A stretch of 64,000 nt of DNA from Luteolibacter algae (GTDB lineage Bacteria; Verrucomicrobiota; Verrucomicrobiia; Verrucomicrobiales; Akkermansiaceae): the NCBI RefSeq assembly GCF_042683045.1, contig NZ_JBHUIT010000002.1:310001-374000 (forward strand), written 5' to 3'. The notes beneath the pieces were generated by a model. That model had not been told where the DNA came from. It saw only the letters and a list, made by a program, of their open reading frames with translations, and did not search any database. A program made the position numbers and the translations under genes. Shown here one piece after another: positions 26,570-35,588 of the stretch (position 1 is the stretch's first letter; the number at the start of each line of letters is the position of its first letter).

Positions 26570-27418
26570 CATACAATCGTGAAAAATATCGGCTGGCTGG
26601 CGGTTCTACCCATCATGGGCGTATCTACGGCCGGAGCAGTAGTCGTCTATAGTGCGGACTTTACTGATACTAATACTTTTACAAATGGAGCCCTGAACGG
26701 GCAGGACGGCTGGGCGACATCGAACAGCGGCGCAGTCATCGGTGTTACGGGTGCCACAGTAGATGGCTTCAAGGATCATGTAAATGGCAGCGGCGCCACG
26801 GTCGTTAGCGGAGCAACTTACACTTCCACTGTCACGTTCACCTATACCGACAACTCCGGCGGAGTGGGAAACGGCCCGCATTTCGGAGCCTCTATCTACA
26901 ATGGCTCCTCCGCGGATGCAGAGGAGATCAATATTATGCTGAAGCGTTCCGGTAACAATAGCTACAGGCTTGGGCTTTACACAAACTGGGGGAATACGAA
27001 TGCCTCTGTGGGCTTCCAGCAATCCGGCACATTCAGCGGGGTAGATATCGGATTTGTCCCCGACGCGAATGATCCGATGCTTAATGATGTTTTCAGCGAT
27101 GTTCTGAGACTCAGTATTACACTCACAGCGGGCGCTGACGCAAACAGCTGGAATGCCACTGGAAGACTCTTCAACGTGACCACAAATACCGAAGTTCAAA
27201 CGTGGAATTCCACCCCCGCCAACAATCTGGTCTTCGCTGCTGCGGATGGGACCTCGATCTACGGTGGTTTCGGTGGGGGCCAGAGCAATTCCAACCAGAA
27301 TATCCAGGATAGGACGGCGCTGGAATATAGTTTCGAAAGCAGTGTGCCGGAGCCATCTTCACTCGTCCTGGTTAGCCTTGGCGCCCTAGGATTTACCATG
27401 CGCCGCCGGAGAAATTAA
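26561..27418 (+). CDS. PEP-CTERM sorting domain-containing secreted protein
   Basis: 285 residues from the ATG at 26561 (288 from the in-frame ATG at 26552). The signal peptide is basic then hydrophobic (MKIHTIVKNIGWLAVLPIMGVSTAGA). The C-terminus has VPEPSS, a hydrophobic helix and RRRR, the exosortase signal. The body is rich in Asn, Thr, Ser and Gly with many aromatic residues and reads like a lectin- or jelly-roll-type beta-sandwich, as in many surface proteins of this group. No enzymatic motif was found. Expression may depend on coupling to the short upstream ORF. Confidence 0.85.
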   Translation: MKIHTIVKNIGWLAVLPIMGVSTAGAVVVYSADFTDTNTFTNGALNGQDGWATSNSGAVIGVTGATVDGFKDHVNGSGATVVSGATYTSTVTFTYTDNSGGVGNGPHFGASIYNGSSADAEEINIMLKRSGNNSYRLGLYTNWGNTNASVGFQQSGTFSGVDIGFVPDANDPMLNDVFSDVLRLSITLTAGADANSWNATGRLFNVTTNTEVQTWNSTPANNLVFAAADGTSIYGGFGGGQSNSNQNIQDRTALEYSFESSVPEPSSLVLVSLGALGFTMRRRRN

Positions 27419-27451
27419 AGAGATCGCGGAAAGACCGATCGTTACGCCTTT

Positions 27452-27484
27452 CTCCCGCCGGTTCCGACTGGCGGGAGTTTTTTT
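27452..27484 (+). terminator. Intrinsic terminator after the PEP-CTERM gene
   Basis: CTCCCGCC (27452-27459) pairs perfectly with GGCGGGAG (27470-27477) and is followed by seven T residues. It separates the gene from the convergent trmB. Confidence 0.9.
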
Positions 27485-27504
27485 AACGTTCCGGGGAAAA
27501 TGCC

Positions 27505-28134
27505 TCAGAGCGGCGATGCATCCGCTGCTTTCAGGCAACGGATGCGATGCATGGATTTCCCTTCAGCTTCCCATTGCTGTTGGAAATCGGTCTTTGGGTA
27601 AAAGAAAGACTCCTCTGTCCACGGTAGTATCTCGAAGAGTGCGCTATCCCGGATTTTCTCGCAGGCATACTCGAAGTATTCCTCGTGATCTGTCATGAAG
27701 AGAAACTCTCCGCCAGGGACGAGAGCGGTTTTCACGGCTCCGAGGAATGGGATCTGAATCAAGCGCCGGCGGTGATGGCGGACTTTCGGCCACGGATCCG
27801 GGCAGAGCAGGTGAATACGCGAGACGGATGCCGCAGGCAGCAGCCATTCGACGACGTATTTGCTATCCAGGCGTAGAATTCGCGAGTTTTCGAGTTTTGC
27901 CCGGGCAATCCGTTTTGCGACCTTTTTGCAACGTCCCAATAGACGCTCCACACCCAGGAAGTCTCGTTCCGGATATTGTTTCGAAAGATCGATGAGGAAC
28001 GAGCCATCGCCACTGCCGAGATCGATTTCCAGTGGGCGATCTCCATCGCGGATCTCCTCCACCGGAAGCTTCCGGAAGTAATGGGACGGGACGAACTCAA
28101 ATTCAGAGATCGGAGGGCGTGGAAGCGTGTTCAT
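27505..28134 (-). CDS. trmB: tRNA (guanine-N7-)-methyltransferase
   Basis: 209-residue class I methyltransferase that forms m7G46 in tRNA. The AdoMet motif is LEIDLGSGDGSFL (about 35-47), followed by FLGVERLLGRC, and the TrmB-specific motif CPDPWPKVRHHRRRLI is complete (the enzyme usually has PDPWPKKRHxKRR). The C-terminal motif with TDFQQQWEAEGKSMHRI is the typical TrmB end. It lies 27 bases downstream of the M16 peptidase gene on the same strand and is probably cotranscribed. Confidence 0.93.
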   Translation of the reverse strand: MNTLPRPPISEFEFVPSHYFRKLPVEEIRDGDRPLEIDLGSGDGSFLIDLSKQYPERDFLGVERLLGRCKKVAKRIARAKLENSRILRLDSKYVVEWLLPAASVSRIHLLCPDPWPKVRHHRRRLIQIPFLGAVKTALVPGGEFLFMTDHEEYFEYACEKIRDSALFEILPWTEESFFYPKTDFQQQWEAEGKSMHRIRCLKAADASPL

Positions 28135-28161
28135 ACAATTTTGGATACAGGGAAGGAATGA

Positions 28162-30675
28162 TCATGCTTTCTCGCCAAGGACAGTGGAAACAGTGGGCGG
28201 CACCGCGAAAATTCTGCGGGCTGTTTCACGGACCGTCTCCACACGGAGGTTCTGGTAGATTTCCGGCAGGAGGAGGTAGCTATCGGCCGGGTTGCCAAAG
28301 AGCAAATCCAAAGCTGCGTGACGTGCGTTGGAGGAGCTTGACTGTTGCTGGATGGCCGCACCGCTGAGCACCGTGGAGCGGACGCGCTCGAAGGCTTCAT
28401 CGGGAATCCCTTGAGAGGCGATTTTTCCGATTTCTTTCTGTAGCTCCTCGGTGGCGAGCCCGATCTGCTCCGGGGATGTCGCCATGTAGAAGGTGAAAAG
28501 CCCTTGATCGTAGCCAAGAAATTGTGTGGCGCCGACTCGATAGGCGAGGCCTAGCTCTTCCCGGATGCGTCCAAAAAGCGGGCCGGCCATATCCGAGGCA
28601 TATTCATTGATAAAGGCCAGAGCGTGCTTGTCATCGCTGCTGACATCCGCGCCCGGGTAGGCAATGGCCAGCACGGCCTGCTTTTTCGGCAGGGTGGTTT
28701 CGGCACTTTTCCCCGGATTTACCTTCGATGCGGGCGGTGCCCATTTCTCACCTTCCGGCAGCGTGGAGAAGTGGGTTTCGAGTAGCTCGATGAGCTCGGT
28801 GGAATTGAAATCCCCTGAGATCGCGAGTGTCGTGTTCGACGCATTGAAATGCAGTGCATGATGTGCGGAAAGGTCCAGGCGGCTGATTTCCGGGAGGGTT
28901 TGCAAGCTGCCAAGGGGATCGAGACCGTATCCGGTGCCGGCAAAATGTGTCTTGCGGACCTGATGGAAGCAGGTGTGTAGTGGATCCGTCTGAGCTTCTT
29001 TCAGAGAGGCTAACTGGGACGTCTTTTCCCGCTCTATCGCGTCTGACGGGAATGAGGGGTTTATGATGACATCCGCGAAGATATCGATAATGGAGACGAG
29101 GTCCGCCGCCAATCCGGATGCGGAAACGAGCAGTGCGTTGTTGCCCGTGCTTGCGCCGATTGATGCGCCCAGGGTCTCCAGGGAGAGGGCGATATCTGCG
29201 GCCGAGCGGCTCAAGGTGCCTTTGGTGAGCGTGGAGGCTAGAAGCTGATTGAGGCCGTTGCTCACCGGTGTTTCTGAAAGCAAGCCCGCCCCTACAGCGG
29301 CCTGCAAATGAATCAGTGGCACGCGGTGATCAGGTAGTAAGGCGATACGCAGGCCGTTGGAAAGTGTGTGCGTGGTGACCGGCTCGACAGTTGTCGTTTT
29401 TTCCTCCACGGCAGCGGTATGGGCGAAGTTTTCCGGATCTAGCGAGGTGAATGTGAGTCTACGTTCCGTAAGAAGCTGGGATACACGGCGGATATCGGCG
29501 GCTGTGACGGCATTGATCTCCGCGAGGTAGGCGCGGGTGTAGTTCAGATCGCGGGCCTCGTGCCAGTTTGAAGCCAGATCGGAGGCGCGGCCGGAGGCGG
29601 AGGTAAGAGTGCGGAATTGGCTGATGGCGATTTGGCGTTTCGCCTTGGCGATTTCTTCATCCAGAGGGCTTGCGGGAAGGTCTGCCAGTTCGGCAAGTAT
29701 CGCTGCCTTCAGTTCTCCGCGCTTTTCGGGCTCTGCCTCTGCGGAGATGGCAAAAAGCCCTTCTTCATCGGGGCCGTTCCATGTCCATGCGGAAATCTCC
29801 AGAGCCAGCTCGCGACGATCACGTAGAGCCGTATAAAGCCGCGATGAGCGACCGCGGCCGAGGATCGCAGCGAGGATATCATAAGCCGGAGTATCCGGGT
29901 GATCGAGAGCGGGGGTTTTCCAGGAGAGGCAGAGACGGCTTGTCGGGATATCAAAGGTAGCGGTATTTTCCCGTGGGCCGATCTGTCTCGGATCTCGCTG
30001 GATGTGTGGCTCTGGGCCAGAAACGATTTTGCAATCCGCTGTCATGGCGATGACCAAAGCGCGTGCCTCCGCGGCATCGAAATCTCCGGAAATCACAATA
30101 TGCGTGTGATCCGGTGTGTATCGGGAGCGATGGTAGGAAACCAGGTCCGCATGGCTGATTTCATCGAAGAGATGACGGTGGCCGATGACCGGATGGCGGC
30201 GTGCATCCACAGTGAAGGCTGTGGAGAGTAACAGCCGGATGGAGGCGTTATCCGGATCGTCCAGGCCCATATCGATTTCCCGGCGGATGACATCCTGCTC
30301 GTTGCCGAAATCCGCCTCGGGGAGTGTCGGGAAAAACACCAGGCCCGTGAGACATTTCAAGAAGGTCTCCAGCGAGTGCGATGGGCCATCGATATAATAG
30401 ACGGTGCGGTCGAAGGTGGTATAGGCATTCCAGTGGCCTCCACCGGCCTGGACCGCCTGAGCGAGCTCATCGGAGGAAAAGTCACGGGTCCCCTTGAAAA
30501 CCATGTGCTCCAGGAAATGGGATAAACCCGTGCCAAGCATTTTATCCTCATGGATGCTGCCGGTTGCTACCCACGCCTGGACGCTGATCACTGGTGCGGA
30601 TGGATCAGGATCGAGAATGAGGGTCAATCCGTTCGGGAGGGTGTGTCGGGTGGCTTTTGTGAGGGGGTAATCCAT
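28162..30675 (-). CDS. M16-family zinc metallopeptidase (insulinase/PqqL type)
   Basis: 837 residues from the ATG at 30675; the frame extends to 30720, but family similarity begins at MDYPLTKATRHTLPNGLTL. The inverted zinc motif HxxEH is H53FLEH57 in the first half, and a distal glutamate lies in RREIDMGLDDP. The second half repeats the fold (HTLSNGLRIALLPDHRVPLIH) without a zinc motif, as expected for two-domain M16B enzymes. A signal peptide is not evident from this start, so the location is uncertain. The gene precedes trmB and is divergent from a small membrane protein gene. Confidence 0.88.
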   Translation of the reverse strand: MDYPLTKATRHTLPNGLTLILDPDPSAPVISVQAWVATGSIHEDKMLGTGLSHFLEHMVFKGTRDFSSDELAQAVQAGGGHWNAYTTFDRTVYYIDGPSHSLETFLKCLTGLVFFPTLPEADFGNEQDVIRREIDMGLDDPDNASIRLLLSTAFTVDARRHPVIGHRHLFDEISHADLVSYHRSRYTPDHTHIVISGDFDAAEARALVIAMTADCKIVSGPEPHIQRDPRQIGPRENTATFDIPTSRLCLSWKTPALDHPDTPAYDILAAILGRGRSSRLYTALRDRRELALEISAWTWNGPDEEGLFAISAEAEPEKRGELKAAILAELADLPASPLDEEIAKAKRQIAISQFRTLTSASGRASDLASNWHEARDLNYTRAYLAEINAVTAADIRRVSQLLTERRLTFTSLDPENFAHTAAVEEKTTTVEPVTTHTLSNGLRIALLPDHRVPLIHLQAAVGAGLLSETPVSNGLNQLLASTLTKGTLSRSAADIALSLETLGASIGASTGNNALLVSASGLAADLVSIIDIFADVIINPSFPSDAIEREKTSQLASLKEAQTDPLHTCFHQVRKTHFAGTGYGLDPLGSLQTLPEISRLDLSAHHALHFNASNTTLAISGDFNSTELIELLETHFSTLPEGEKWAPPASKVNPGKSAETTLPKKQAVLAIAYPGADVSSDDKHALAFINEYASDMAGPLFGRIREELGLAYRVGATQFLGYDQGLFTFYMATSPEQIGLATEELQKEIGKIASQGIPDEAFERVRSTVLSGAAIQQQSSSSNARHAALDLLFGNPADSYLLLPEIYQNLRVETVRETARRIFAVPPTVSTVLGEKA

Positions 30676-30722
30676 GGAATTTCCAGCTTGGCTGCAAAGG
30701 AGATGCCGCATAAACGTCACTC

Positions 30723-31202
30723 ATGCAACGATGGATGTTATATGCAGGCTTAGCGCTCCTCGGATTGGCATTGCTGGGCGGCGGTGGCATCTATGGCTAC
30801 CGTGAGTATTTGCGGGGAAAACCTTCCCCCATTTGGGTGCCTCTGGCGCTCAGGGCGGATCTTTCCATGGAAGATCAGAACAAGCTGGCGGAAACCATTG
30901 AACAAGAGCTCCGCAAAGAAAATATCCTCCGTCAGGTGGCCATTGACGCGGATCTGCAGAAGGGATTTTCGCTTCCGGATCAGGAGGCAACGGTCAAGGA
31001 GCTGGATAAGCGCCTTTTCGTCAAAGTAGGCAGTGCCGATACCCCTGATGGATTGATGCCTTCGATCAATGTCGGATTGAACGGCACAGGGCATGAAAAA
31101 AAGGTTTTGGAGGCTGGCGCTACGCGGATGATCCGGGAGGTCTGGAAGTTGATCGGGATGGATCCGGAGACAGGCCGGCCCCGCAAACCAAGCGAGGATT
31201 GA
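30723..31202 (+). CDS. Membrane-anchored hypothetical protein
   Basis: 159 residues. One N-terminal transmembrane anchor (MLYAGLALLGLALLGGGGIYGY) is followed by a soluble domain of about 120 residues. This domain has alternating helix and strand segments (NKLAETIEQELRKENILRQVAIDADLQKGF; LDKRLFVKVG) and a C-terminal ATRMIREVWKLIG helix. The family is not recognised; the mixed alpha/beta layout could be a small sensor or assembly domain, which is a guess. It is divergent from the M16 peptidase gene by about 50 bases and ends at a terminator shared with the aldolase gene. Confidence 0.6.
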   Translation: MQRWMLYAGLALLGLALLGGGGIYGYREYLRGKPSPIWVPLALRADLSMEDQNKLAETIEQELRKENILRQVAIDADLQKGFSLPDQEATVKELDKRLFVKVGSADTPDGLMPSINVGLNGTGHEKKVLEAGATRMIREVWKLIGMDPETGRPRKPSED

Positions 31203-31238
31203 TTTCCATGCGGTAAGGTATTACCGAGGTAGCCACAA

Positions 31239-31274
31239 AAAAAGCCGACGCTCCGCAAAGAGCGCCGGCTTTTT
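31239..31274. terminator. Bidirectional terminator
   Basis: AAAAAGCCGACGCT (31239-31252) pairs with AGCGCCGGCTTTTT (31261-31274) with one mismatch and an 8-base loop, between the convergent hypothetical gene and the aldolase gene. Confidence 0.88.
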
Positions 31275-31295
31275 AATGAAATGCTGGTTACAGAT

Positions 31296-32327
31296 CTACG
31301 CTTTGCCGAAGATCGTTTTGCCAGTGGAGCGGAGCTCATCGCAGGCTTGCTTCATGCGATCGCAAAGACCTTGTTCGCCTTTTTTGAGGAAAGAGCGTGG
31401 ATCGTAGGCTTTCTTATTGCCGACTTCGCCGTCAATTTTGAGCACGCCTTCGATGTTTTCACAAATGTGGGTCACGATAGGACGGGTGAACGCATACTGG
31501 GTATCCGTATCGATGTTCATTTTTACCACACCGTAGTCGAGAGTTTCCTGAAGATCTTCGCTGGATGTGCCAGACCCGCCGTGGAAGACGAGATCCATTT
31601 CCGCATCCGCGCCATGCTTGTCCATGACTGCTTTTTGCCCGTCCTTGAGGATGGATGGCTTGAGCTTTACAGAACCGGGCTTGTAAGCGCCGTGCACGTT
31701 GCCAAAGGTAGCTGCGAAAAGGAAACGACCGATAGGCTGAAGAGCCTCATAGACCTGCACCATGTCTTCTGGAGTGGTGTAGAGCTTTTCGATTGGGAGG
31801 CCGGAAGTATCGTGACCGTCCTCCTCGCCGCCTACGCAACCGGCTTCCACTTCAAGAATGATACCAAGCTCGGCACATTCCTTGAGGAGCTCTTTGGAGA
31901 TTTTCAGGTTCTCATCCAGATCGACGACAGAGCCATCGAACATGTGGGATTGGAAAAGAGGTCCCTTGCCAGCTGCGATCCGCTCACGGGAAGCTTGGAG
32001 GAGGGGCTTGAGGAAGCCTTCGACCTTCTCCGGGTGGCAATGATCTGTGTGAAGAGCGATAAGCACATCATGCTTCTCGGCGAGAAGATGGCAGGCTTCT
32101 GCGAGAACGATGGCACCGAAGGCCGCATCTTTCACAGATGTGCCGGACGCGAACTCGCCGCCGCCGGTGGAAACCTGGATGATACCGTCCGATTTCGCTT
32201 CGGAAAAGGCTTTGAGCGCACCGTTGATGGTGGTGAGCGAAGTAACGTTGATCGCTGGGTAAGCGTAGCCACCTTTTTGGGCGGCATCAAGCATAGCGGC
32301 GTATTGTGCAGGAGTTGCGATTGGCAT
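31296..32327 (-). CDS. fba: Fructose-bisphosphate aldolase, class II
   Basis: 343-residue zinc-dependent aldolase that cleaves fructose 1,6-bisphosphate to glyceraldehyde 3-phosphate and dihydroxyacetone phosphate. The zinc/catalytic region is ALHTDHCHP (about 95-103), followed by GSVVDLDENL, the metal-site EVEAGCVGGEEDG, the GNVHGAYKPG His motif, LVFHGGSGTS and KMNIDTDTQYAF. The length and insert pattern match class IIA enzymes (FbaA type). The gene is single and has a tRNA gene behind its promoter side. It acts in glycolysis and gluconeogenesis. Confidence 0.95.
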   Translation of the reverse strand: MPIATPAQYAAMLDAAQKGGYAYPAINVTSLTTINGALKAFSEAKSDGIIQVSTGGGEFASGTSVKDAAFGAIVLAEACHLLAEKHDVLIALHTDHCHPEKVEGFLKPLLQASRERIAAGKGPLFQSHMFDGSVVDLDENLKISKELLKECAELGIILEVEAGCVGGEEDGHDTSGLPIEKLYTTPEDMVQVYEALQPIGRFLFAATFGNVHGAYKPGSVKLKPSILKDGQKAVMDKHGADAEMDLVFHGGSGTSSEDLQETLDYGVVKMNIDTDTQYAFTRPIVTHICENIEGVLKIDGEVGNKKAYDPRSFLKKGEQGLCDRMKQACDELRSTGKTIFGKA

Positions 32328-32446
32328 AACGGGGGCTGATTATCCTAGAAAACCAACGGGGGCAAGGGTGAAGAATTCTCCAAGACGGGTTATTCTTGCC
32401 AAAATCCATCCCGTTGGCTACATCCTTGCCCCTCGCACCAAAATAA

Positions 32447-32518
32447 GGTCCCGTGGTCCAATGGATAGGACGATGGTCTCCGAAGCCGTAGGTGGTGGTT
32501 CGATTCCACCCGGGACCA
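32447..32518 (+). tRNA. tRNA-Arg (anticodon CCG)
   Basis: A cloverleaf can be drawn: acceptor GGTCCCG with CGGGACC, D-stem GTCC with GGAC, anticodon arm ATGGT-CTCCGAA-GCCGT (two wobble pairs) with CCG at positions 34-36, short variable loop, and T-arm GGTGG-TTCGATT-CCACC. The discriminator is A at 32518; the 3-prime CCA is not encoded. Confidence 0.95.
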
Positions 32519-32611
32519 CTTGGTGTAACTTCCTTTGAAGTAGTGGGTTAGACGATTTTTTCCTTTCCAGGAGGATGTCTCGTGCAGCGAAAGCGAAATA
32601 AAACCGGATTC

Positions 32612-32667
32612 AGGTGCGTTCCTAGCGGATCACAGCCAGCAGGAGAGCCGACCTAGAACGCACACCT
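32612..32667. repeat. Imperfect inverted repeat between tRNA-Arg and the sigma factor gene
   Basis: AGGTGCGTTCCTAG (32612-32625) is the near-perfect inverse of CTAGAACGCACACCT (32653-32667), with about 27 bases between the arms. It is placed at the 3-prime side of the sigma factor gene without a T-run. It may be a stabilising stem-loop or the relic of a mobile element end; no transposase gene is nearby. Confidence 0.4.
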
Positions 32668-32679
32668 CTTCTCCATTCC

Positions 32680-33948
32680 TTAGTGCGATGAACATTCTTT
32701 AAGGCGTTTGGCAAGGAAGAGCCGCTCGGGCGTGGTCTCGGCTAGCTCAAGGGCACGGCTGAAATGCCTGGCTGCGTTATCCGACTGCTTTCGTTGCATT
32801 TCCAACTCTCCAAGAACAGCGTGCATCAGATGATAATTCGCCAAACTCACGGGGATGTCCGATTGCTCGATCTCCGATAACGCTTTCTCACAGCCATAAA
32901 TTTCCGAGATCACGATTGCGCGGTTAAGGCGGACTAGCGCTGATGGCAGGAGCTCATTGAGCCCGTCGTAGAGCGCAAGAATCCGCCGCCAATTCGTGTT
33001 TTCGTAGCTATCCGCGAGACTGTGACAGGAGGCGATGCCTGCGAGGAAATGGTATTCGCTGAGCTCATTCCCGGAGGCCGATCTATCCAAGTGATACAGG
33101 CCTTTTGCGATGCTTTTTTTATCCCATGAATTTCTATCCTGGTCCTTGAGTTGAACCGGGATGCCGGAGGTGCCCATGCGGCTGGGAAAACGAGCCGCCG
33201 TAAGGTGGATCATTGCAAGAAGAGCGTGTGTGCGCGGCCGATCACCAGCAGGATGGCGTGAAAGGATGGTAGCCAAGCGGGCGGATTCTTCGCAAAGTTC
33301 AGGCCGGAGAATGGTATCTCCATAGGAGGCTTTATAACCTTCGTTAAAAAGCAAATAGAGGATTTTCAAGACTCCGTCCAATCGCTCCGGAAGGAGGTTT
33401 GTATCGGGTATTTCGAAGGGAATGTTTTCCTGCTGGATTTTGGCCCGGGCCCGGGAGAGCCGCTTTGCAACTGCTGCTTCAGAGATGAGGAAGGCTTTTG
33501 CAATTTCCGCGGGATTGAAGCCGCACAGAGTTTTCAAGGCTAGCGCGGATTGTGTCTCGGGAGGAAGGAGAGGATGGCAGCAAACAAACATCAGCCTCAG
33601 TTGATCGTCGTGAACCTTTTCCGGATCAATGTCCGGGGAATGGATGTCTGGAATTGTCGCGGCGATCTGTGCTTGTTTCGACTGGAAGTTTTTCTCCCGC
33701 CGGAGGTGATCGATCGCAAGATTCTTGGCGGTTTGTAAAAGCCATGCATTCGGGTTCGGCGGGATGCCGCCTGTAGGCCAGGTCCGAAGAGCACGGATCA
33801 TCGCCTCTTGTACGACGTCCTCGGCGAGTTGCAGGTTTCTCAGCCCGTATATTCCGGTAAGGACAGAGACCATTTTCCCGGATTCGTGCCGGAAAAGGTG
33901 ATCTGCAAGATCATTGACGATGGGCTGTTGATCACCTGAGGGGCTCAT
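32680..33948 (-). CDS. ECF sigma factor with TPR-like C-terminal domain (ECF42-like, DUF6596)
   Basis: 422 residues from the ATG at 33948; the frame is open to 34140 without family similarity. Region sigma2 includes LQLAEDVVQEAMIRALRTWP and NPNAWLLQTAKNLAIDHLRRE, and sigma4 includes LALKTLCGFNPAEIAKAFLISEAAVAKRLSRAR. After about residue 180, a long helical extension follows (GYKASYGDTILRPELCEESARL; FLAGIASCHSLADSYENTNWRRILALYDGL; HFSRALELAETTPERLFLAKRL), matching the DUF6596/TPR region of ECF42-type sigma factors. That group is usually next to DGPF/YCII proteins, and one is encoded divergently here. Such sigma factors lack an obvious anti-sigma factor, and none is seen. Confidence 0.9.
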   Translation of the reverse strand: MSPSGDQQPIVNDLADHLFRHESGKMVSVLTGIYGLRNLQLAEDVVQEAMIRALRTWPTGGIPPNPNAWLLQTAKNLAIDHLRREKNFQSKQAQIAATIPDIHSPDIDPEKVHDDQLRLMFVCCHPLLPPETQSALALKTLCGFNPAEIAKAFLISEAAVAKRLSRARAKIQQENIPFEIPDTNLLPERLDGVLKILYLLFNEGYKASYGDTILRPELCEESARLATILSRHPAGDRPRTHALLAMIHLTAARFPSRMGTSGIPVQLKDQDRNSWDKKSIAKGLYHLDRSASGNELSEYHFLAGIASCHSLADSYENTNWRRILALYDGLNELLPSALVRLNRAIVISEIYGCEKALSEIEQSDIPVSLANYHLMHAVLGELEMQRKQSDNAARHFSRALELAETTPERLFLAKRLKECSSH

Positions 33949-34291
33949 GAAGCTGTTGATGGTTGGAGAATAATTGGTAGTGAATCGCTTCCTTGCATAG
34001 ACCGGTTTCGATTTGAGTTCTAGCTTGGGTGGATTGAGGGGAGACGGAAATTTGTAAAATTTTTCTAACACTGTCCTGAAACGGAATTCCCGTTCGTTGT
34101 AAGATTGAGCCGACGAACTATGACTACCGGTAACGATCATCCCTATTTACACTATCCTGTTATTTTGGCGAGGACCCAACCGGGATTCATTAATGTGAAG
34201 ATAAAGTGATAAATTATAGGGTGATGTCCGGACTTTTAACTATTAACTCATCCCTGTTCTAGGTCTCGAATATAAAATCATATCCAAAGTC
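33949..34291. other. Divergent control region of the sigma factor cassette
   Basis: About 340 bases between the sigma factor start and the YCII-domain gene. The right part is AT-rich. TGTCC occurs at least twice on the plus strand, one within GTCCGGAC (34226-34233), and could belong to an ECF-type promoter, but no reliable -35/-10 pair is shown. No additional gene is supported. Confidence 0.5.
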
Positions 34292-34705
34292 ATGAATGAA
34301 TCAAAAGCCGATGAATCAAAAGCTGATTACCTGCTCCTTTTCCGCAATAACTCCTGGTATAAGGATCTATCGCCCGATGAAATCCAGCGGGTGATGACCG
34401 ATTGGATGAGCTGGGTCGACGGTCTGGTGGCGGAAGGGCGCTGCCTCGGTGGCCAGTCACTTGAACAAGACGGCCATGTCATTCGTGGAGCCGAGCGCTT
34501 TGTTACCGATGGGCCGTATGCAGAGTCCAAGGAGTCAGTGGCGGGATATATTATCCTGCGTGTGGATAGCGAGGACGAGGCTCTGGAGCTCGCGAAGCTC
34601 TGTCCCGGATTGCCCTACGGGGCGACTGTCGAAGTCCGGAAGCTCATGGAGCGCTGCGGAGCAAGCCAGATGGCCGAGAACCCGGAAATCGCAAAGGAAC
34701 GATGA
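34292..34705 (+). CDS. YCII-related (DGPF) domain protein
   Basis: 137 residues of the YciI-like/DGPF family, small ferredoxin-like dimers with an active-site pocket of unknown substrate. The signature is present as VTDGPYAESKESVAGYIILRV (DGPF motif with Tyr at the fourth position). The N-terminus contains a short internal duplication (ESKADESKAD). In ECF42-type loci this protein is the constant neighbour of the sigma factor and its probable target. It overlaps the next start by 4 bases (ATGA). Confidence 0.88.
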   Translation: MNESKADESKADYLLLFRNNSWYKDLSPDEIQRVMTDWMSWVDGLVAEGRCLGGQSLEQDGHVIRGAERFVTDGPYAESKESVAGYIILRVDSEDEALELAKLCPGLPYGATVEVRKLMERCGASQMAENPEIAKER

Positions 34706-35583
34706 ACGAGCCTTTCACCTTCAGGAACTCACGAGTTCTCTCCGCCACCCCGGAGCAGATCCACCGAGCTTTCCAGAATAGAGATATACTTGCCGGGTGG
34801 TGGGGGCCAGAAGGTTTCAGCAGCGTGATCCACGAGTTTGATTTCAGTCCCCGCGGTATTTTGAAAATGGATATGCGTGGCCCGGATGGGACAATTTATC
34901 CAAATATCTACCGTTTCGAATCCATTGGACGGGAGCGTATAGTCTTCGTTCATCCGGAGGCGCCGCATTCCTTCACTGCAGAAATTTTGTTGGAGCCCTT
35001 GGATGGTAAAACAAAGCTGACCCGGAGCCAGACCTTCGACGATCCGGATGAATTCGAGAAGGTCAGCAGTTTCATTCCTGCCTGTAACGAGCAGCTCCTT
35101 GATCGTCTTTCCCTACAGTTGGCTTGCCATTTTCCCGGTGAACTGGATCTCGTCTTTTCCCGCATCATCGATGCTCCCGCCGAGAAGGTTTTCCGGGCCT
35201 GGACGGATCCGGAGATGATTGTGAAGTGGTTCACCCCACCGCCTTGGAAGACCGTCTCCGCTGAGCTTGATGTACGTCCAGGAGGGAGAATGTTCCTCAT
35301 GATGCAGGGACCGGATGGAGTCCTGATGCCTAACGCAGGCGTCTATCTGGAAGTAGTTCCGTCAAGACGATTGGTCTCCACGGATGCTTACACAGAGGGG
35401 TGGATTCCTTCTCCCAAGCCATTTGTCACCATTGATCTCAACTTCGAAGATTTGGGAGGGCAGACCAAATACATTGCCATCGCCCGTCATTGGACAAAGG
35501 AGGATTTGGAAACTCACAGGAAAATGGGTTTTCACACAGGGTGGAGCACTGCCACCGACCAACTTGAAACTCTCATTAAATAA
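34702..35583 (+). CDS. Tandem AHSA1/SRPBCC-domain protein
   Basis: 293 residues made of two AHSA1-type (START-like) domains, about 1-140 and 148-293. The first has LSATPEQIHRAFQNRDILAGWWGPEGF and the second has IDAPAEKVFRAWTDPEMIVKWFTPPPW, the classic helix and WF/WW motif. Most family members have only one domain. The fold binds hydrophobic ligands or acts as a chaperone co-factor, but the ligand is unknown. It is translationally coupled to the YCII gene and 5 bases before the VOC gene. Confidence 0.88.
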   Translation: MNEPFTFRNSRVLSATPEQIHRAFQNRDILAGWWGPEGFSSVIHEFDFSPRGILKMDMRGPDGTIYPNIYRFESIGRERIVFVHPEAPHSFTAEILLEPLDGKTKLTRSQTFDDPDEFEKVSSFIPACNEQLLDRLSLQLACHFPGELDLVFSRIIDAPAEKVFRAWTDPEMIVKWFTPPPWKTVSAELDVRPGGRMFLMMQGPDGVLMPNAGVYLEVVPSRRLVSTDAYTEGWIPSPKPFVTIDLNFEDLGGQTKYIAIARHWTKEDLETHRKMGFHTGWSTATDQLETLIK

Positions 35584-35588
35584 ATCAC

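Noticed and set aside
32447..32518. tRNA-Arg as attachment site of an integrated element
   Set aside because: No integrase gene and no second copy of the tRNA 3-prime end were found in the window.
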